Positions 44,739-54,613 are shown, counted from the stretch's first letter. The stretch is DNA of 64,000 bases from UPXZ01 sp964498765 (GCA_964498765.1 CAZCIU010000003.1:1-64000); one strand, 5' to 3'. Program-made: numbers and translations. The notes: generated by a model not told the origin, from the sequence alone.

Positions 44739-45701
44739 ATGAAAAACTTCTTCTACTACAACAAAACTCAACGAATAGGAATAATTATTCTGATAGGATT
44801 AATATTGTTGTCCATTGCGGCAACGGTATTAATTCCTGTCATTTTTGATAAATCCAAGAGCCAGACGAGCGACACCGAATTTTTGCGTGAAGCAGAGAAA
44901 TTCAGAGCCGGATTAATCGAAAAGGAAAGGCAACAACGCTACGAGCGGGATTTTCAGCCTTTTGTTTATCGGAATAATTATTCTTTTCCAAAACGAGCAG
45001 AAGAAAAATACGAGCTTTTCGCATTTAATCCAAATACTGCCGATTCGGCTACTTTCGTAAAACTAGGTTTGAAGCCTTACATTGCCCGTAATATTCTGAA
45101 ATACAGAGCGAAAGGTGGAGTTTACAGAACGCCGGAAGCATTTCAAAAAGTCTATGGAATTAGTCCTGAAAAATTTGAGGAACTAAAGCCATACATCCAA
45201 ATTCCGGAAGAATATCAAGTTACTAAAACCACTCAACGTGAAACTGAAGTTGAAGAGCAACCGAAAAACGAAAGAAATTTTGTTCAAAAACGGGATGATA
45301 TTATCGTTGAATTGAATGAAGCCGACACCGCACAATTAAAAGAAATTCGTGGAATTGGCAGTGCGTATGCCCGACGAATAGTGAGTTACAGAAATGTCTT
45401 GGGCGGATATTACAGCGTGGAGCAAGTGCGAGAAGTGTATGGCATGCGCCCGGAAGCATTCGAGCAGATTAAACATTCGCTGACTGCCGACGGTCACCAA
45501 ATCCGTAAAATAGACATCAATACTGCGAGCATCGAAAGACTGCGAAGCCATCCGTACATCAAATCCTTTCAGAAAGCAAAAGCGATTTACGAATTTCGAC
45601 GAAAAAAAGTAAAACTCAATAATATTGATGAACTAAAAGTGCTGGACGAACTGAGCGAAGAAGATTTACGAAAACTAACACCCTACTTGGAATTTAAATA
45701 A
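44739..45701 (+). CDS. ComEA-like helix-hairpin-helix membrane protein
   Basis: 320 residues. A single membrane segment at about 11-32, then three helix-hairpin-helix blocks: NPNTADSATFVKLGLKPYIARNI, ELNEADTAQLKEIRGIGSAYARRIVSYR and DINTASIERLRSHPYIKSFQKAKAI. Such proteins bind DNA in competence systems, but Bacteroidota copies are of unproven function. Periplasm-facing is expected. The downstream GNAT gene starts one base after the stop. Confidence 0.85.
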   Translation: MKNFFYYNKTQRIGIIILIGLILLSIAATVLIPVIFDKSKSQTSDTEFLREAEKFRAGLIEKERQQRYERDFQPFVYRNNYSFPKRAEEKYELFAFNPNTADSATFVKLGLKPYIARNILKYRAKGGVYRTPEAFQKVYGISPEKFEELKPYIQIPEEYQVTKTTQRETEVEEQPKNERNFVQKRDDIIVELNEADTAQLKEIRGIGSAYARRIVSYRNVLGGYYSVEQVREVYGMRPEAFEQIKHSLTADGHQIRKIDINTASIERLRSHPYIKSFQKAKAIYEFRRKKVKLNNIDELKVLDELSEEDLRKLTPYLEFK

Positions 45702-45702
45702 A

Positions 45703-46221
45703 ATGACATTTTTAGAAGCAGAAAACCTGAAATTACGTGCGCTGGAGCCGGAAGATCTCGAACTTCTCTACCGTTGGGAAAATGATACGAGCATCTGGAA
45801 TGCCGGAAATACGCGCGCTCCGTTTTCTCGTTTCCAACTAAAGCAATACCTCTCCCACTCCACATTTGACATTTTTGAAAACCGCCAATTGCGACTGATG
45901 ATGGTAGATATGACTGAAAACAAAGTTGTTGGAACGGTCGATTTATTTGATTTCGATATACATCACAGCCGAGTGGCTTTGGGACTTTTTGTTGCTCCGG
46001 AATTTCAGGGAAATGGCTACGCATCACAAAGTTTGAAACTCGTAGAAGATTATGTTTTCAACTTTCTGAAAATTAATCAGCTATATGTTCAGATTGCGGA
46101 AAGCAACAACTCCAGCCGCAAAATATTCGAAAACAACTACGAATTACACGGAATTTTGAAGAATTGGATCAAAACTCCCGACGGATTTGAAGATATTTTT
46201 ACATATCAGAAATTCAAATAG
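45703..46221 (+). CDS. GNAT family N-acetyltransferase (RimJ/SpeG-like)
   Basis: 172 residues. LRALEPEDLELLYRWEND at the N-terminus and LGLFVAPEFQGNGYASQSLKLVEDYVF, the acetyl-CoA pyrophosphate loop (Q-x-N-G-Y/A), are typical. Substrate not predictable; polyamine or ribosomal-protein acetylation are family options. Translationally close to the ComEA-like gene. Confidence 0.88.
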   Translation: MTFLEAENLKLRALEPEDLELLYRWENDTSIWNAGNTRAPFSRFQLKQYLSHSTFDIFENRQLRLMMVDMTENKVVGTVDLFDFDIHHSRVALGLFVAPEFQGNGYASQSLKLVEDYVFNFLKINQLYVQIAESNNSSRKIFENNYELHGILKNWIKTPDGFEDIFTYQKFK

Positions 46222-46243
46222 TGAATTTTTCAAAACAATTGAT

Positions 46244-46251
46244 TACTTTTG
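46244..46251 (+). promoter_or_regulatory. -7 promoter element before the small ORF at 46275
   Basis: TACTTTTG matches TAnnTTTG, 24 bases before the ATG. Confidence 0.5.
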
Positions 46252-46274
46252 TTTTTTGAAACGAAAAACACCGC

Positions 46275-46637
46275 ATGTTCATTTTTGACAACATACTTTT
46301 TTCCTCCTTTATACCACAAATTCTGATGTTTTTGGGTATAATTTCCTGTTTTTCTGTTTCATTTTTATCCTCCTATCACGAAGCGACAAAACCTGAAATT
46401 TCGTATCAGGAAAATTCGATAGCTTATCATTCAGAAGAAATTCATTCCGCAAATGTTTTTCATTTCTCAGAATATTTTTCTGTAGAAAACTCGGCAACTC
46501 CGGTTGAAGATATCAAACCGCCGATTTATCGAGTTTTGAAAAAAATCGAGTTTACAGTCCTTAATAATTTTATTCTTCGTAAAGAATTTAAATTCTCTCA
46601 ATTTTCTCGTCCTCCACCTGCATTTTCTATTTTTTAA
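46275..46637 (+). CDS. Small hypothetical protein upstream of a TonB receptor
   Basis: 120 residues: a hydrophobic N-terminus (about 10-32, signal or anchor), a polar middle with several His and Glu, and a C-terminus ending SRPPPAFSIF. No family recognised, but short ORFs with a proline-rich end upstream of TonB receptors are something I associate with Bacteroidota. It has a promoter-like element and no competing ORF. The 255 bases after it contain TTAATGC/GCATTAA and CCCGA/TCGGG inverted repeats and no other gene. Confidence 0.5.
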   Translation: MFIFDNILFSSFIPQILMFLGIISCFSVSFLSSYHEATKPEISYQENSIAYHSEEIHSANVFHFSEYFSVENSATPVEDIKPPIYRVLKKIEFTVLNNFILRKEFKFSQFSRPPPAFSIF

Positions 46638-46892
46638 TAGAAAAACAGTCTCTCAAATTACCATACCTGCATTTTTCATTTTAATGCGATGCATTAAAAG
46701 AAGCTATTTTATTACTACAATTTTTCAAAACGACTTAATAAATTTAGCTCGTAGATTTAATTTTTGGATTTTATTTCCAGAAAAAATCTCACTAAGTCCA
46801 TTTTTTGAATCGTTTGATACAATAATAAATGGCTATAATTCTCCCGAAAAAATCTCGGGCAAATTCTCAAACAAAAAGAAAATACATAAACA

Positions 46893-49139
46893 ATGAAAAA
46901 AACAATCCTATATACTTTAGCAATTACGCTATTTTCATTTTACAGTTTCCAAGCTTATGCTTATGATAATGAGTTAGATAGCGTTAATACGGTAAATTTG
47001 GATGCCGTAAATGTTTATAGCACCAAAGAAACCAATATAAAAAATGCTCCGGTTGCATCAACCGTGCTTGGCAACGAGAAAATTGAGCAATCACAGATCA
47101 CTTCCATTCGCGACATCAGCATCCGAGTACCAAACTTTTTTATTCCGGATTATGGTTCTGCCTACTCCAGCTCGCCTTACGTGCGCGGTGTTGGCTCACG
47201 TTCCAGCGGTCAGTCCATCACGCTTTATGTAGATAATGTGCCTTATCTTGAAAAATCTGCCTTCGATTTTGAGCTTTACGATATTGCGCAAATTGAAGTG
47301 CTACGTGGCCCGCAAGGTACGCTTTACGGTCGCAACAGCATCGGTGGAGTTGTAAATATGTTTACGCTTTCACCGAAAGATTATCAAGGACTAAAAGTTT
47401 CGCTTACGGGTGGAAATTACGGTCTAATGAAAGCAAACGCAAGTTTTTACGCGCTTCTGAGCGATAAAGTGGGTTTGGTTTTGGGCGGATATTACGGTCA
47501 GCACAATGGTTTTTACACAAATGATTTCACCGGAAAAAAAGTGGATGATGAGAAAACCGGCGGTGCCCGCGCCAAATTAGATTGGGAGATTTCTCCGCAA
47601 TTCAAATTGAATTATGCTGTTGATTTTGATTTTGTAAATCAAGGTGCATTTCCTTACGGACTTTACAACGACAGTAGCAAAACTACTGCAAATCCAAATT
47701 TTAACGACCAAAGCACTTATAGTCGCAAAACGCTGAACAACAGTCTTTTCGCAAAATACATTTTTGAAGATTTGATTTTTACATTCTCAGCTGCACATCA
47801 ATATTTTGATGACGACATGCGAATTGACCAGGATTTTTCGCCACTTTCTATATTTACGCTTCAGCAAACTCAGAAACAAAATCTTCTGAATGGAGAAGCT
47901 TTGGTTCGTTCTGCATCAGCCGGAAACTACAAATGGCTGGTTGGGATGAATGGTTTTGATCAAAAAATTGACATGACTGCTCCGGTAAGTTTCAAACAAG
48001 ATGGAATTAAAACGGTGCTTCAGCCACAATTGCCACCAAATATGCGAATTGCCAATGAGGCTTACAACATTCCGGGAACCTATGTTTATCACAGAAGCGG
48101 AGCCGCACTTTTCCATCAGTCCACATTCGACAATCTGCTTGTAGAAGGACTTTCGCTAACTTTGGGCGGAAGATTAGACGTGGAAAAAGCACAGCTTGAC
48201 TACAACACCAATTCTGAAATGACAATGGAAATGAGCGTTGGACCACGCGTAATTTCGATGACGAATAAAGCTGAACTTGTTGGAAGTGTGGACACGACTT
48301 TCGTGCAATTTCTTCCAAAAGCGGCCTTGAAATATGAATGGGGAAATCAGAATTTCATCTACGGAAGCGTAGCCAGAGGTTATAAAACCGGAGGATTTAA
48401 CGTTCAGATGATTTCGGATTTGGTTACCGAAAAAATCCGTGCTAGGCCGGGGACTCCTGAGCCAGACGTGAAAAAAGGCACTATGTACATGCCGGAGATG
48501 AGCTGGAATTACGAACTGGGAATTCACAATACATTTATGGACAGAAAACTGAAAACCGACATTACACTTTTCTACATGGATATCACTGGTTTGCAGTTGA
48601 CAGAATTTGTGACTACCGGTGCCGGACGTATGTTGACCAACGCCGGATCTTCGGTGAGCAAAGGAGTTGAAGTTAGTGCGGACATGCAGCTTGGAGGTGG
48701 ATTTAGCTTGGGATTGAACTACGGTTACGCGCATGCTACTTTCAAACATTTTACGGATGTCAAACGTGTAAATGGTCAGGAAGTAGTCGTTGATTATACC
48801 GGAAAACTGGTTCCTTATGCTCCGCAACACACCGTAAATGCCAATCTGAATTACTTCAAAAGTTTCGAAAATTCATTTATTTCATCGCTTTACGGAACCG
48901 TTTCATACAACGGAATTGGTAAAATTTTCTGGCACGAAGACAACGAACTATCACAAGATTTTTACAGTCTGGTGGATGCAAAAATCGGCGTTAAAAAGAA
49001 TTTTATCGGTTTGGAGCTTTGGGGTAAAAATCTGCTTAACACAGCTTATAATGCATTTTATTTTGAATCATTTAGCAAAAAATATTTCCAACAAGGAAAA
49101 CCGCTTCAGTTCGGAGCTAAATTAACTTTTGACATTTAA
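46893..49139 (+). CDS. TonB-dependent outer membrane receptor
   Basis: 748 residues. Signal peptide to about SFQAYA (residue 23), a plug domain (about 45-160) with IEVLRGPQGTLYGRNSIGGVVNMFT, and a 22-strand-type barrel that ends in ...FGAKLTFDI. No carboxypeptidase-like N-terminal domain and no SusD partner, so it is not a polysaccharide system; the form suits iron chelates, heme or porphyrin. The next gene is ferrochelatase, which favours a heme/porphyrin link by context only. Confidence 0.92.
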   Translation: MKKTILYTLAITLFSFYSFQAYAYDNELDSVNTVNLDAVNVYSTKETNIKNAPVASTVLGNEKIEQSQITSIRDISIRVPNFFIPDYGSAYSSSPYVRGVGSRSSGQSITLYVDNVPYLEKSAFDFELYDIAQIEVLRGPQGTLYGRNSIGGVVNMFTLSPKDYQGLKVSLTGGNYGLMKANASFYALLSDKVGLVLGGYYGQHNGFYTNDFTGKKVDDEKTGGARAKLDWEISPQFKLNYAVDFDFVNQGAFPYGLYNDSSKTTANPNFNDQSTYSRKTLNNSLFAKYIFEDLIFTFSAAHQYFDDDMRIDQDFSPLSIFTLQQTQKQNLLNGEALVRSASAGNYKWLVGMNGFDQKIDMTAPVSFKQDGIKTVLQPQLPPNMRIANEAYNIPGTYVYHRSGAALFHQSTFDNLLVEGLSLTLGGRLDVEKAQLDYNTNSEMTMEMSVGPRVISMTNKAELVGSVDTTFVQFLPKAALKYEWGNQNFIYGSVARGYKTGGFNVQMISDLVTEKIRARPGTPEPDVKKGTMYMPEMSWNYELGIHNTFMDRKLKTDITLFYMDITGLQLTEFVTTGAGRMLTNAGSSVSKGVEVSADMQLGGGFSLGLNYGYAHATFKHFTDVKRVNGQEVVVDYTGKLVPYAPQHTVNANLNYFKSFENSFISSLYGTVSYNGIGKIFWHEDNELSQDFYSLVDAKIGVKKNFIGLELWGKNLLNTAYNAFYFESFSKKYFQQGKPLQFGAKLTFDI

Positions 49140-49152
49140 TTTTCAAGAAAAA

Positions 49153-49192
49153 CATAAACAACTGACACAGAATATGTAGCCAGTTGTTTATG
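49153..49192 (+). other. Strong hairpin between the TonB receptor and hemH
   Basis: CATAAACAACTG (49153-49164) pairs perfectly with 49181-49192 around a 16-base loop. No clean T-run follows, so it may be a weak terminator or a transcript-stabilising structure. Confidence 0.5.
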
Positions 49193-49220
49193 ATTTAAAT
49201 AATTTCTGTTTTCAGTTTCT

Positions 49221-50228
49221 ATGAAAAAAAAACTCGTATTACTAATCAATATTGGAACACCAACTTCGCCAAAAATTACTTCTGTTGCTAAATATTTATC
49301 TGAATTTCTATGCGATAAATTCATTATGAATATGAACAGGATTTTGCGATTTTTGTTGGTACACTTGATAATTATTCCACGAAGAGTAAGTAAATCCACC
49401 GATAAATACAGGCAAATCTGGACGAAAGAAGGTTCTCCCCTACTCATAAATCATCAAAATCTGACTAAAAAACTTCAAGCGGTTTTACCGGAAAATTATC
49501 AGGTTCACGGTGCGATGCGTTATGGAAATCCTTCTATTCTTAACACACTGAAAAATCAAAATTTTAAGAATACTTGTGAAATAATTGTGGTGCCGCTTTA
49601 TCCGCAATACGCGTCTTCGACTACTGAATCATCTATTCAAAAAACCATCGCGGCCATCAAAAAGCTGGAAATTGATTGTGACCTGAAAATTATTGAGCAG
49701 TTTTATCACGAGCCGGCTTATATCGAGGCTTTTTCAAAACATATTCAAAGCTATCATCCTGAAAAATTTGATTTCGTGCTGTTTTCGTATCACGGTTTGC
49801 CGCTTTCGCAAACACAAACTGACATTGACGAAAATTCAGAAAGAAACCGAAACATCGAATATACTTCGAGCAGTAAAACGCGACTTGATTATGTAAAATC
49901 GTGCGAAAACACAACAGAATTATTGGCGAATGCCTTGAATTTGGCGGAAGATAAATACAGTACTGCTTTCCAATCGCGCTTCTCCAAAGACTGGACAAAA
50001 CCTTACACCGACTACGTTTTAAAAGATCTGATAAAAGAAGGTAAAAAGAAAGTTTTAATCGTATCACCGTCATTTGTAGCTGATTGTCTGGAAACAACTT
50101 TGGAATTAGGCATTGAGTACAAAGAAGAATTTATGGCAAATGGCGGTGAAGAATTTGTACTTGTGGATAGCTTAAACGACAATCCGGAGTGGGTAAAAAG
50201 TCTGGCAAGCATTATTCAGGATCGATAA
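49221..50228 (+). CDS. hemH: Ferrochelatase
   Basis: Inserts Fe2+ into porphyrin, the last heme-synthesis step. 335 residues. LLINIGTP at the N-terminus, VPLYPQYASSTTESS, the metal-site His191 in FSYHGLP and Glu291 in ADCLETTLELGIEY are present. No C-terminal iron-sulfur extension. No other hem genes are near; the adjacent TonB receptor suggests salvage of imported porphyrin, which some Bacteroidales rely on. Confidence 0.94.
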   Translation: MKKKLVLLINIGTPTSPKITSVAKYLSEFLCDKFIMNMNRILRFLLVHLIIIPRRVSKSTDKYRQIWTKEGSPLLINHQNLTKKLQAVLPENYQVHGAMRYGNPSILNTLKNQNFKNTCEIIVVPLYPQYASSTTESSIQKTIAAIKKLEIDCDLKIIEQFYHEPAYIEAFSKHIQSYHPEKFDFVLFSYHGLPLSQTQTDIDENSERNRNIEYTSSSKTRLDYVKSCENTTELLANALNLAEDKYSTAFQSRFSKDWTKPYTDYVLKDLIKEGKKKVLIVSPSFVADCLETTLELGIEYKEEFMANGGEEFVLVDSLNDNPEWVKSLASIIQDR

Positions 50229-50274
50229 TCAAATTTTCTCATTGATACCACGCTGATTTTTCAGACAAATTCCT

Positions 50275-50282
50275 ATCTTTGT
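50275..50282 (+). promoter_or_regulatory. -7 promoter element for the gene at 50311
   Basis: TATCTTTG, 29 bases before the ATG. Confidence 0.65.
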
Positions 50283-50310
50283 TTTTATCAAAATTTTCAA
50301 TTCTAAAATT

Positions 50311-50763
50311 ATGCTACTAAACAGAAATATAAAAGTTCCGAATAAAAATGCGCTTTATCACTTGATGATTGGTCTTATATTTTTTGGAATGTCCGGATGG
50401 GTTATCAGCGAAGGCTTGCAAAAAGAAAAAGGAATAGATCAATTCGACTGGGTCTATATTTTTGTATTTGGAATGGTTGGTGTTTATTTTAGTATCAAAG
50501 GTTTAAGCTCAATTATTCGTAAAGCATACATTCGCGTGGATGAGGAAAAAATTTCTGTAAAACCCGATGAATCCAGCAAATCCGAAACGATTTTCTGGCG
50601 TGACATTCAGTTTATTAAAAAAGTGGATAGAAATTTTGACATCATCAGAAAAGACAACACGAATTACATGATTTATTTTTCGTATTACACTTACAAAAAT
50701 GCGGATGATTTGCGGGACGCTATTCTGGAAATGGCGTATAAAAAAGGTGTGAAAGTGGAATAA
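50311..50763 (+). CDS. Two-helix membrane protein with PH-like C-terminal region, unknown function
   Basis: 150 residues. Hydrophobic segments at about 16-35 and 47-68, then a soluble domain (RVDEEKISVKPDE...IFWRDIQFIKKVDRNFDIIRKDN) whose strand pattern resembles bacterial PH-like domains. I do not recognise a named family. It has its own promoter and converges with the next gene, stop codon against stop codon. Confidence 0.72.
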   Translation: MLLNRNIKVPNKNALYHLMIGLIFFGMSGWVISEGLQKEKGIDQFDWVYIFVFGMVGVYFSIKGLSSIIRKAYIRVDEEKISVKPDESSKSETIFWRDIQFIKKVDRNFDIIRKDNTNYMIYFSYYTYKNADDLRDAILEMAYKKGVKVE

Positions 50764-51069
50764 TTAATCATCAAAATCATAACCTGCCTGACAAGTCAGG
50801 CATTGCAATCCATACTCATCATATTCATCGTAAGCCGGTCCGGGACGCAGATTGTACGAAATAATTCGGTCAATTCTGATTTCTTCACCGGACTGGAATT
50901 TCATAAAATATTCAAAGCTGTTTTTTCGCACCAATCCAAGTGCTTTACCTTCAATTTCCTCCACTTTCGTTCCTTCTCCGAAATAAAAAACACGTGTTGA
51001 TTCTTTGTTTTTTTCGGCTTCCAGAAACTCCATTACGTCCTGATCCACTGGTGTATAAGTTGTTTCCAT
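50764..51069 (-). CDS. Small acidic protein with CxxC motif, unknown function
   Basis: 101 residues from the ATG at 51069; the frame continues to 51135, but the upstream 22 residues look non-coding. Rich in Glu and Asp, with a C-terminal YGLQCLTCQAGYDFDD that could hold a metal. No transmembrane segment, no signal. Family unknown. Downstream of carB's terminator on the same strand. Confidence 0.65.
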   Translation of the reverse strand: METTYTPVDQDVMEFLEAEKNKESTRVFYFGEGTKVEEIEGKALGLVRKNSFEYFMKFQSGEEIRIDRIISYNLRPGPAYDEYDEYGLQCLTCQAGYDFDD

Positions 51070-51165
51070 AATGTTCTGATTTATAAATGGGAAACAATAG
51101 AGTTTTAGAGAAAGTTCAGAAAATATCTTTTTCAAGGAAGAATTTTTACTTGTAGTTTATCTCAC

Positions 51166-51193
51166 AAAAAAGCCGAACTCTCGCCCGGCTTTT
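51166..51193 (-). terminator. carB terminator
   Basis: AAAAGCCG (51168-51175) pairs with CGGCTTTT (51186-51193); on the minus strand a T6 run follows. Confidence 0.85.
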
Positions 51194-51217
51194 CACTTTA
51201 TACTTTCTATCTTTCAA

Positions 51218-54200
51218 CTAATATTCTCCCCAGCTTTTTATCTTCACATCTTCAGGCGTCAAATTACAGAAAGATTGAATAAAGGCTGAAGCCAGACGAG
51301 CGTTGGTGATAAGCGGAATGTTGTAATCCACTGCGCCGCGGCGGATGATGTATCCATTAGTCAATTCTCGTTTGGTGATGTTTTTCGGAATGTTGATAAT
51401 CAGGTCGAAACGCTTGTCGGCAATCATCGTTTTGATGTTTACGTCGCCTTCTTCGTCCGGCCAATTTACGTCAGTCGCTTTTACGCCGTTTTCTTCCAGA
51501 AATTTCTGCGTTCCGTGGCTGGCATAGAGCTCGTAACCTTTCGCGTGAAGCAATTTACAAGCTTCCAGTAAATCCACTTTTGATTTTGCTTCGCCCGAAG
51601 AAATCAGAATGCCTTTTTTCGGTACGATATAACCCACCGAAAGCATCGATTTCAGCATCGCTTCGTTGAAATCATCGCCTATACAGCCCACTTCACCGGT
51701 TGACGACATATCCACGCCAAGTATCGGGTCAAAATTATGCAAACGTGAGAACGAAAATTGCGAGGCTTTCACGCCGATATGTTCCAGGTCAAACACCGAA
51801 CTGTCCGGTTTGCTGTACGGAGCATCCAGCATGATGCGTGTGGCTGTTTCTATAAAATTGCGTTTCAGCACTTTGGACACAAACGGGAACGAGCGAGATG
51901 CCCGAAGATTACATTCTATTACTTTAATATCGTTATTTTTGGCAAGATACTGAATGTTGAACGGCCCGCTGATATTCAATTCTTTGGCAATTTGTTTCGA
52001 GATTTTCTTAATTCGGCGCATCGTTTCAAAATAGATTTTTTGTGCCGGGAAAACCAGTGTAGCATCGCCCGAGTGCACACCCGCGAACTCCACGTGTTCT
52101 GAAATGGCGTATTCCACCACTTCACCGTTTTTTGCCACAGCATCAAATTCTATCTCTTTTGCATTCTGCATAAACGAGGACACAACTACCGGAAATTCTT
52201 TGGAAACATTGGCAGCCATTTGAAGGAATTCATGCATTTGCTCTTTATCGTAGCACACGTTCATCGCCGCGCCCGAAAGCACGTACGAAGGACGTATCAG
52301 TACCGGAAATCCTACTTCATCCACAAAAGCATCAATTTCATCAAAGCTTGTCAGCTCTTTCCAGCGTGGTTGGTCAATGCCCAATCTATCGAGCATTGCC
52401 GAGAATTTATGACGATTTTCCGCCCGGTCAATATCCAGAGCAGAAGTTCCCAGAATATGTACATTTTGACGGTGAAGTTTGATTGCCAGATTGTTTGGGA
52501 TTTGTCCGCCCATTGATACAATTACACCTTTAGGAAGCTCAATATCAATCACATCTAACACACGTTCAAAAGTCAGTTCGTCAAAATACAATCGGTCGCA
52601 CATATCGTAATCGGTCGAAACTGTTTCCGGATTATAATTTATCATAACCGACTGATAACCAAGCTTGCGAGCCGTTTCTACTGCATTTACCGAGCACCAG
52701 TCAAATTCCACCGACGAACCGATGCGGTAAGCACCCGAACCAAGCACTACCACGGTTTCTGCATCGGTTCTCTGCGGTGCAAAAGCGTCTTTTGAATCGT
52801 AGGTAAAATATAGATAATTCGTTTTTTCCGGATTTTCAGAAGCCACGGTATTAATTCTGCGAACGGTAGGTTTGATTTCCAGGGATTTACGGTAGTTTCT
52901 TACACGCAGCAAATCTTCTTCCAGCGTTCCTTGTTTATTTTCCACAAAACGTGCAATCTGGAAGTCGCTGAAACCAAGTCGTTTGGCTTCTTCCAAGACA
53001 TCTTTCGGCAGTTCTTCTATTTTATTGTAAGTTGCCAAAACGCGGCTGTATTTGAAAATATTTTCCAGTTTTCCCAAGAACCATTTGTCGATTTTGGTCA
53101 AATCTTCGATTTTTTCTACAGAATAACCTTTCTCGAAAGCATCAGCAATGGCAAAAATCCGCAAATCAGTCGGGTTGGAAAGTGCTTCTTCCACATTATC
53201 AAAAGTCATTTCACGATTTCCTACAAATCCGTGCATTCCCTGCCCAATCATCCGAAGTCCTTTTTGGATAATCTCTTCAAACGACTGTCCGATAGACATT
53301 ATTTCGCCCACAGACTTCATCGATGAACCGATTTCGCGACTCACACCGGCAAATTTTGTCAAGTCCCAGCGCGGAATTTTTACAATCATATAATCCACCG
53401 AAGGCGCTACGTAAGCTGAATTGCGGGTTCCCATTTCGCCGATTTGGTCAAGCGAGTAGCCTAAAGCCAATTTCGTAGCAACAAACGCCAGCGGATAACC
53501 CGAAGCCTTGGACGCTAATGCTGACGAGCGGCTCAAACGGGCGTTAATTTCAATAATCCGGTAATCATTCGTTACGGCATTGAATGCATACTGGATGTTG
53601 CATTCGCCCACAATTCCGATGTGTCGAACTACCTGACGAGCCACGTCTTCAAGCATCCCGATTTGCTCTTTGGAAAGCGTGATAATCGGTGCAACCACGA
53701 TGCTTTCGCCGGTGTGAATGCCGAGTGGATCGAAATTTTCCATCGGAACTACCGTGAAACAGTGGTCGTTTTTATCTCGAATAACTTCAAATTCAATCTC
53801 TTTCCAGCCTTTCAAACTTTCTTCCACCAAAATCTGACTTGAAAAAGACAAAGCACTCTGACACAGTTCCACAAATTCTTTTTCATTCTCACAAATACCC
53901 GAACCAAGCCCGCCAAGTGCATACGCCGAACGTACCATTACCGGAAAACCAATTTCATGAGCTGCTTTCAGCGCATCTTCCAGGCTTTCCACAGCGTGTG
54001 AAACAGGCGTTTTTGCATCAATTTCATCCAGTTTTTTCACAAACAAATCACGGTCTTCGGTAATCATAATCGCCTCTACCGATGTTCCAAGAACTTTCAC
54101 ATTGTATTTTTGCAGCGTTCCGCTTTGATACAATTCCGTACCGCAGTTGAGTGCAGTCTGCCCGCCAAAAGCCAACAAAATTCCATCAGGTTGCTCTTTT

Positions 54201-54430
54201 TGGATTACCTTTTCCACAAAGAACGGGGTTATTGGCAGAAAATACACCTTGTCCGCCACTCCTTCCGAAGTCTGAATTGTCGCGATATTGGGATTGATAA
54301 GCACCGTTTCGATACCTTCTTCACGCATCGCTTTGAGCGCCTGCGAGCCCGAATAGTCAAACTCCCCTGCCTGTCCGATTTTCAATGCACCGGAACCAAG
54401 TAAAATTACTTTTTTGATTGATTTGTCCAT
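51218..54430 (-). CDS. carB: Carbamoyl-phosphate synthase large subunit
   Basis: Makes carbamoyl phosphate for pyrimidine and arginine synthesis. 1070 residues: two ATP-grasp halves (N-terminal half begins KKVILLGSGALKIGQAGEFDYSGSQALKAM, second half VVVLGSGAYRIGSSVEFDWCSVNAV) and a C-terminal allosteric MGS-like domain (KGILISSGEAKSKVDLLEACKLLHAKGYELYASHGTQKFL). carA is not adjacent. The leader carries a likely attenuator with a coding ORF, described separately, pointing to control by pyrimidine supply. Confidence 0.97.
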   Translation of the reverse strand: MDKSIKKVILLGSGALKIGQAGEFDYSGSQALKAMREEGIETVLINPNIATIQTSEGVADKVYFLPITPFFVEKVIQKEQPDGILLAFGGQTALNCGTELYQSGTLQKYNVKVLGTSVEAIMITEDRDLFVKKLDEIDAKTPVSHAVESLEDALKAAHEIGFPVMVRSAYALGGLGSGICENEKEFVELCQSALSFSSQILVEESLKGWKEIEFEVIRDKNDHCFTVVPMENFDPLGIHTGESIVVAPIITLSKEQIGMLEDVARQVVRHIGIVGECNIQYAFNAVTNDYRIIEINARLSRSSALASKASGYPLAFVATKLALGYSLDQIGEMGTRNSAYVAPSVDYMIVKIPRWDLTKFAGVSREIGSSMKSVGEIMSIGQSFEEIIQKGLRMIGQGMHGFVGNREMTFDNVEEALSNPTDLRIFAIADAFEKGYSVEKIEDLTKIDKWFLGKLENIFKYSRVLATYNKIEELPKDVLEEAKRLGFSDFQIARFVENKQGTLEEDLLRVRNYRKSLEIKPTVRRINTVASENPEKTNYLYFTYDSKDAFAPQRTDAETVVVLGSGAYRIGSSVEFDWCSVNAVETARKLGYQSVMINYNPETVSTDYDMCDRLYFDELTFERVLDVIDIELPKGVIVSMGGQIPNNLAIKLHRQNVHILGTSALDIDRAENRHKFSAMLDRLGIDQPRWKELTSFDEIDAFVDEVGFPVLIRPSYVLSGAAMNVCYDKEQMHEFLQMAANVSKEFPVVVSSFMQNAKEIEFDAVAKNGEVVEYAISEHVEFAGVHSGDATLVFPAQKIYFETMRRIKKISKQIAKELNISGPFNIQYLAKNNDIKVIECNLRASRSFPFVSKVLKRNFIETATRIMLDAPYSKPDSSVFDLEHIGVKASQFSFSRLHNFDPILGVDMSSTGEVGCIGDDFNEAMLKSMLSVGYIVPKKGILISSGEAKSKVDLLEACKLLHAKGYELYASHGTQKFLEENGVKATDVNWPDEEGDVNIKTMIADKRFDLIINIPKNITKRELTNGYIIRRGAVDYNIPLITNARLASAFIQSFCNLTPEDVKIKSWGEY

Positions 54431-54465
54431 TTGTATTGTATTATATAATTCTGATTTTTATTCAC

Positions 54466-54513
54466 AAAAAAATCGGAAAAAATAAGACTATTCGTCTGTC
54501 TTTTTTCCGATTT
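54466..54513 (-). terminator. carB leader attenuator terminator
   Basis: On the minus strand, AAATCGGAAAAAA (54513-54501) pairs with TTTTTTCCGATTT (54482-54470), with an inner AGAC/GTCT stem, followed by a run of T. It stands 36 bases before the carB ATG, so transcription must read through it. A U-rich tract, TTTTTCTTT at 54526-54518, immediately precedes the hairpin. Confidence 0.8.
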
Positions 54514-54613
54514 GTATAAAGAAAAAGTCGCTGTTGGATAAAATTGACTTTGAGTTTATCCCCTTAAAACATGTCCCGCTCATTTTCGCGAAATGTAACG
54601 ACTTTAAATGCAT
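54488..54613 (-). CDS. Putative carB leader peptide (pyrL-like), 41 codons
   Basis: ATG at 54613 after an AAAGAAAAG ribosome site, about 32 bases downstream of the likely transcription start. The frame runs across the U-rich tract (codons for DFFF, about 29-32), through the 5' arm of the terminator and stops (TAG) in the hairpin loop at 54488. The peptide shows no recognisable domain, as expected if translation itself is the signal. Size and layout are close to E. coli pyrL (44 codons). Inference from layout only. Confidence 0.6.
   Translation of the reverse strand: MHLKSLHFAKMSGTCFKGINSKSILSNSDFFFIQIGKKTDE

Noticed and set aside
46684..46896. 70-codon ORF overlapping the start of the TonB receptor gene.
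   Set aside because: Residue composition looks random, there is no ribosome site, and it crosses AT-rich inverted repeats.
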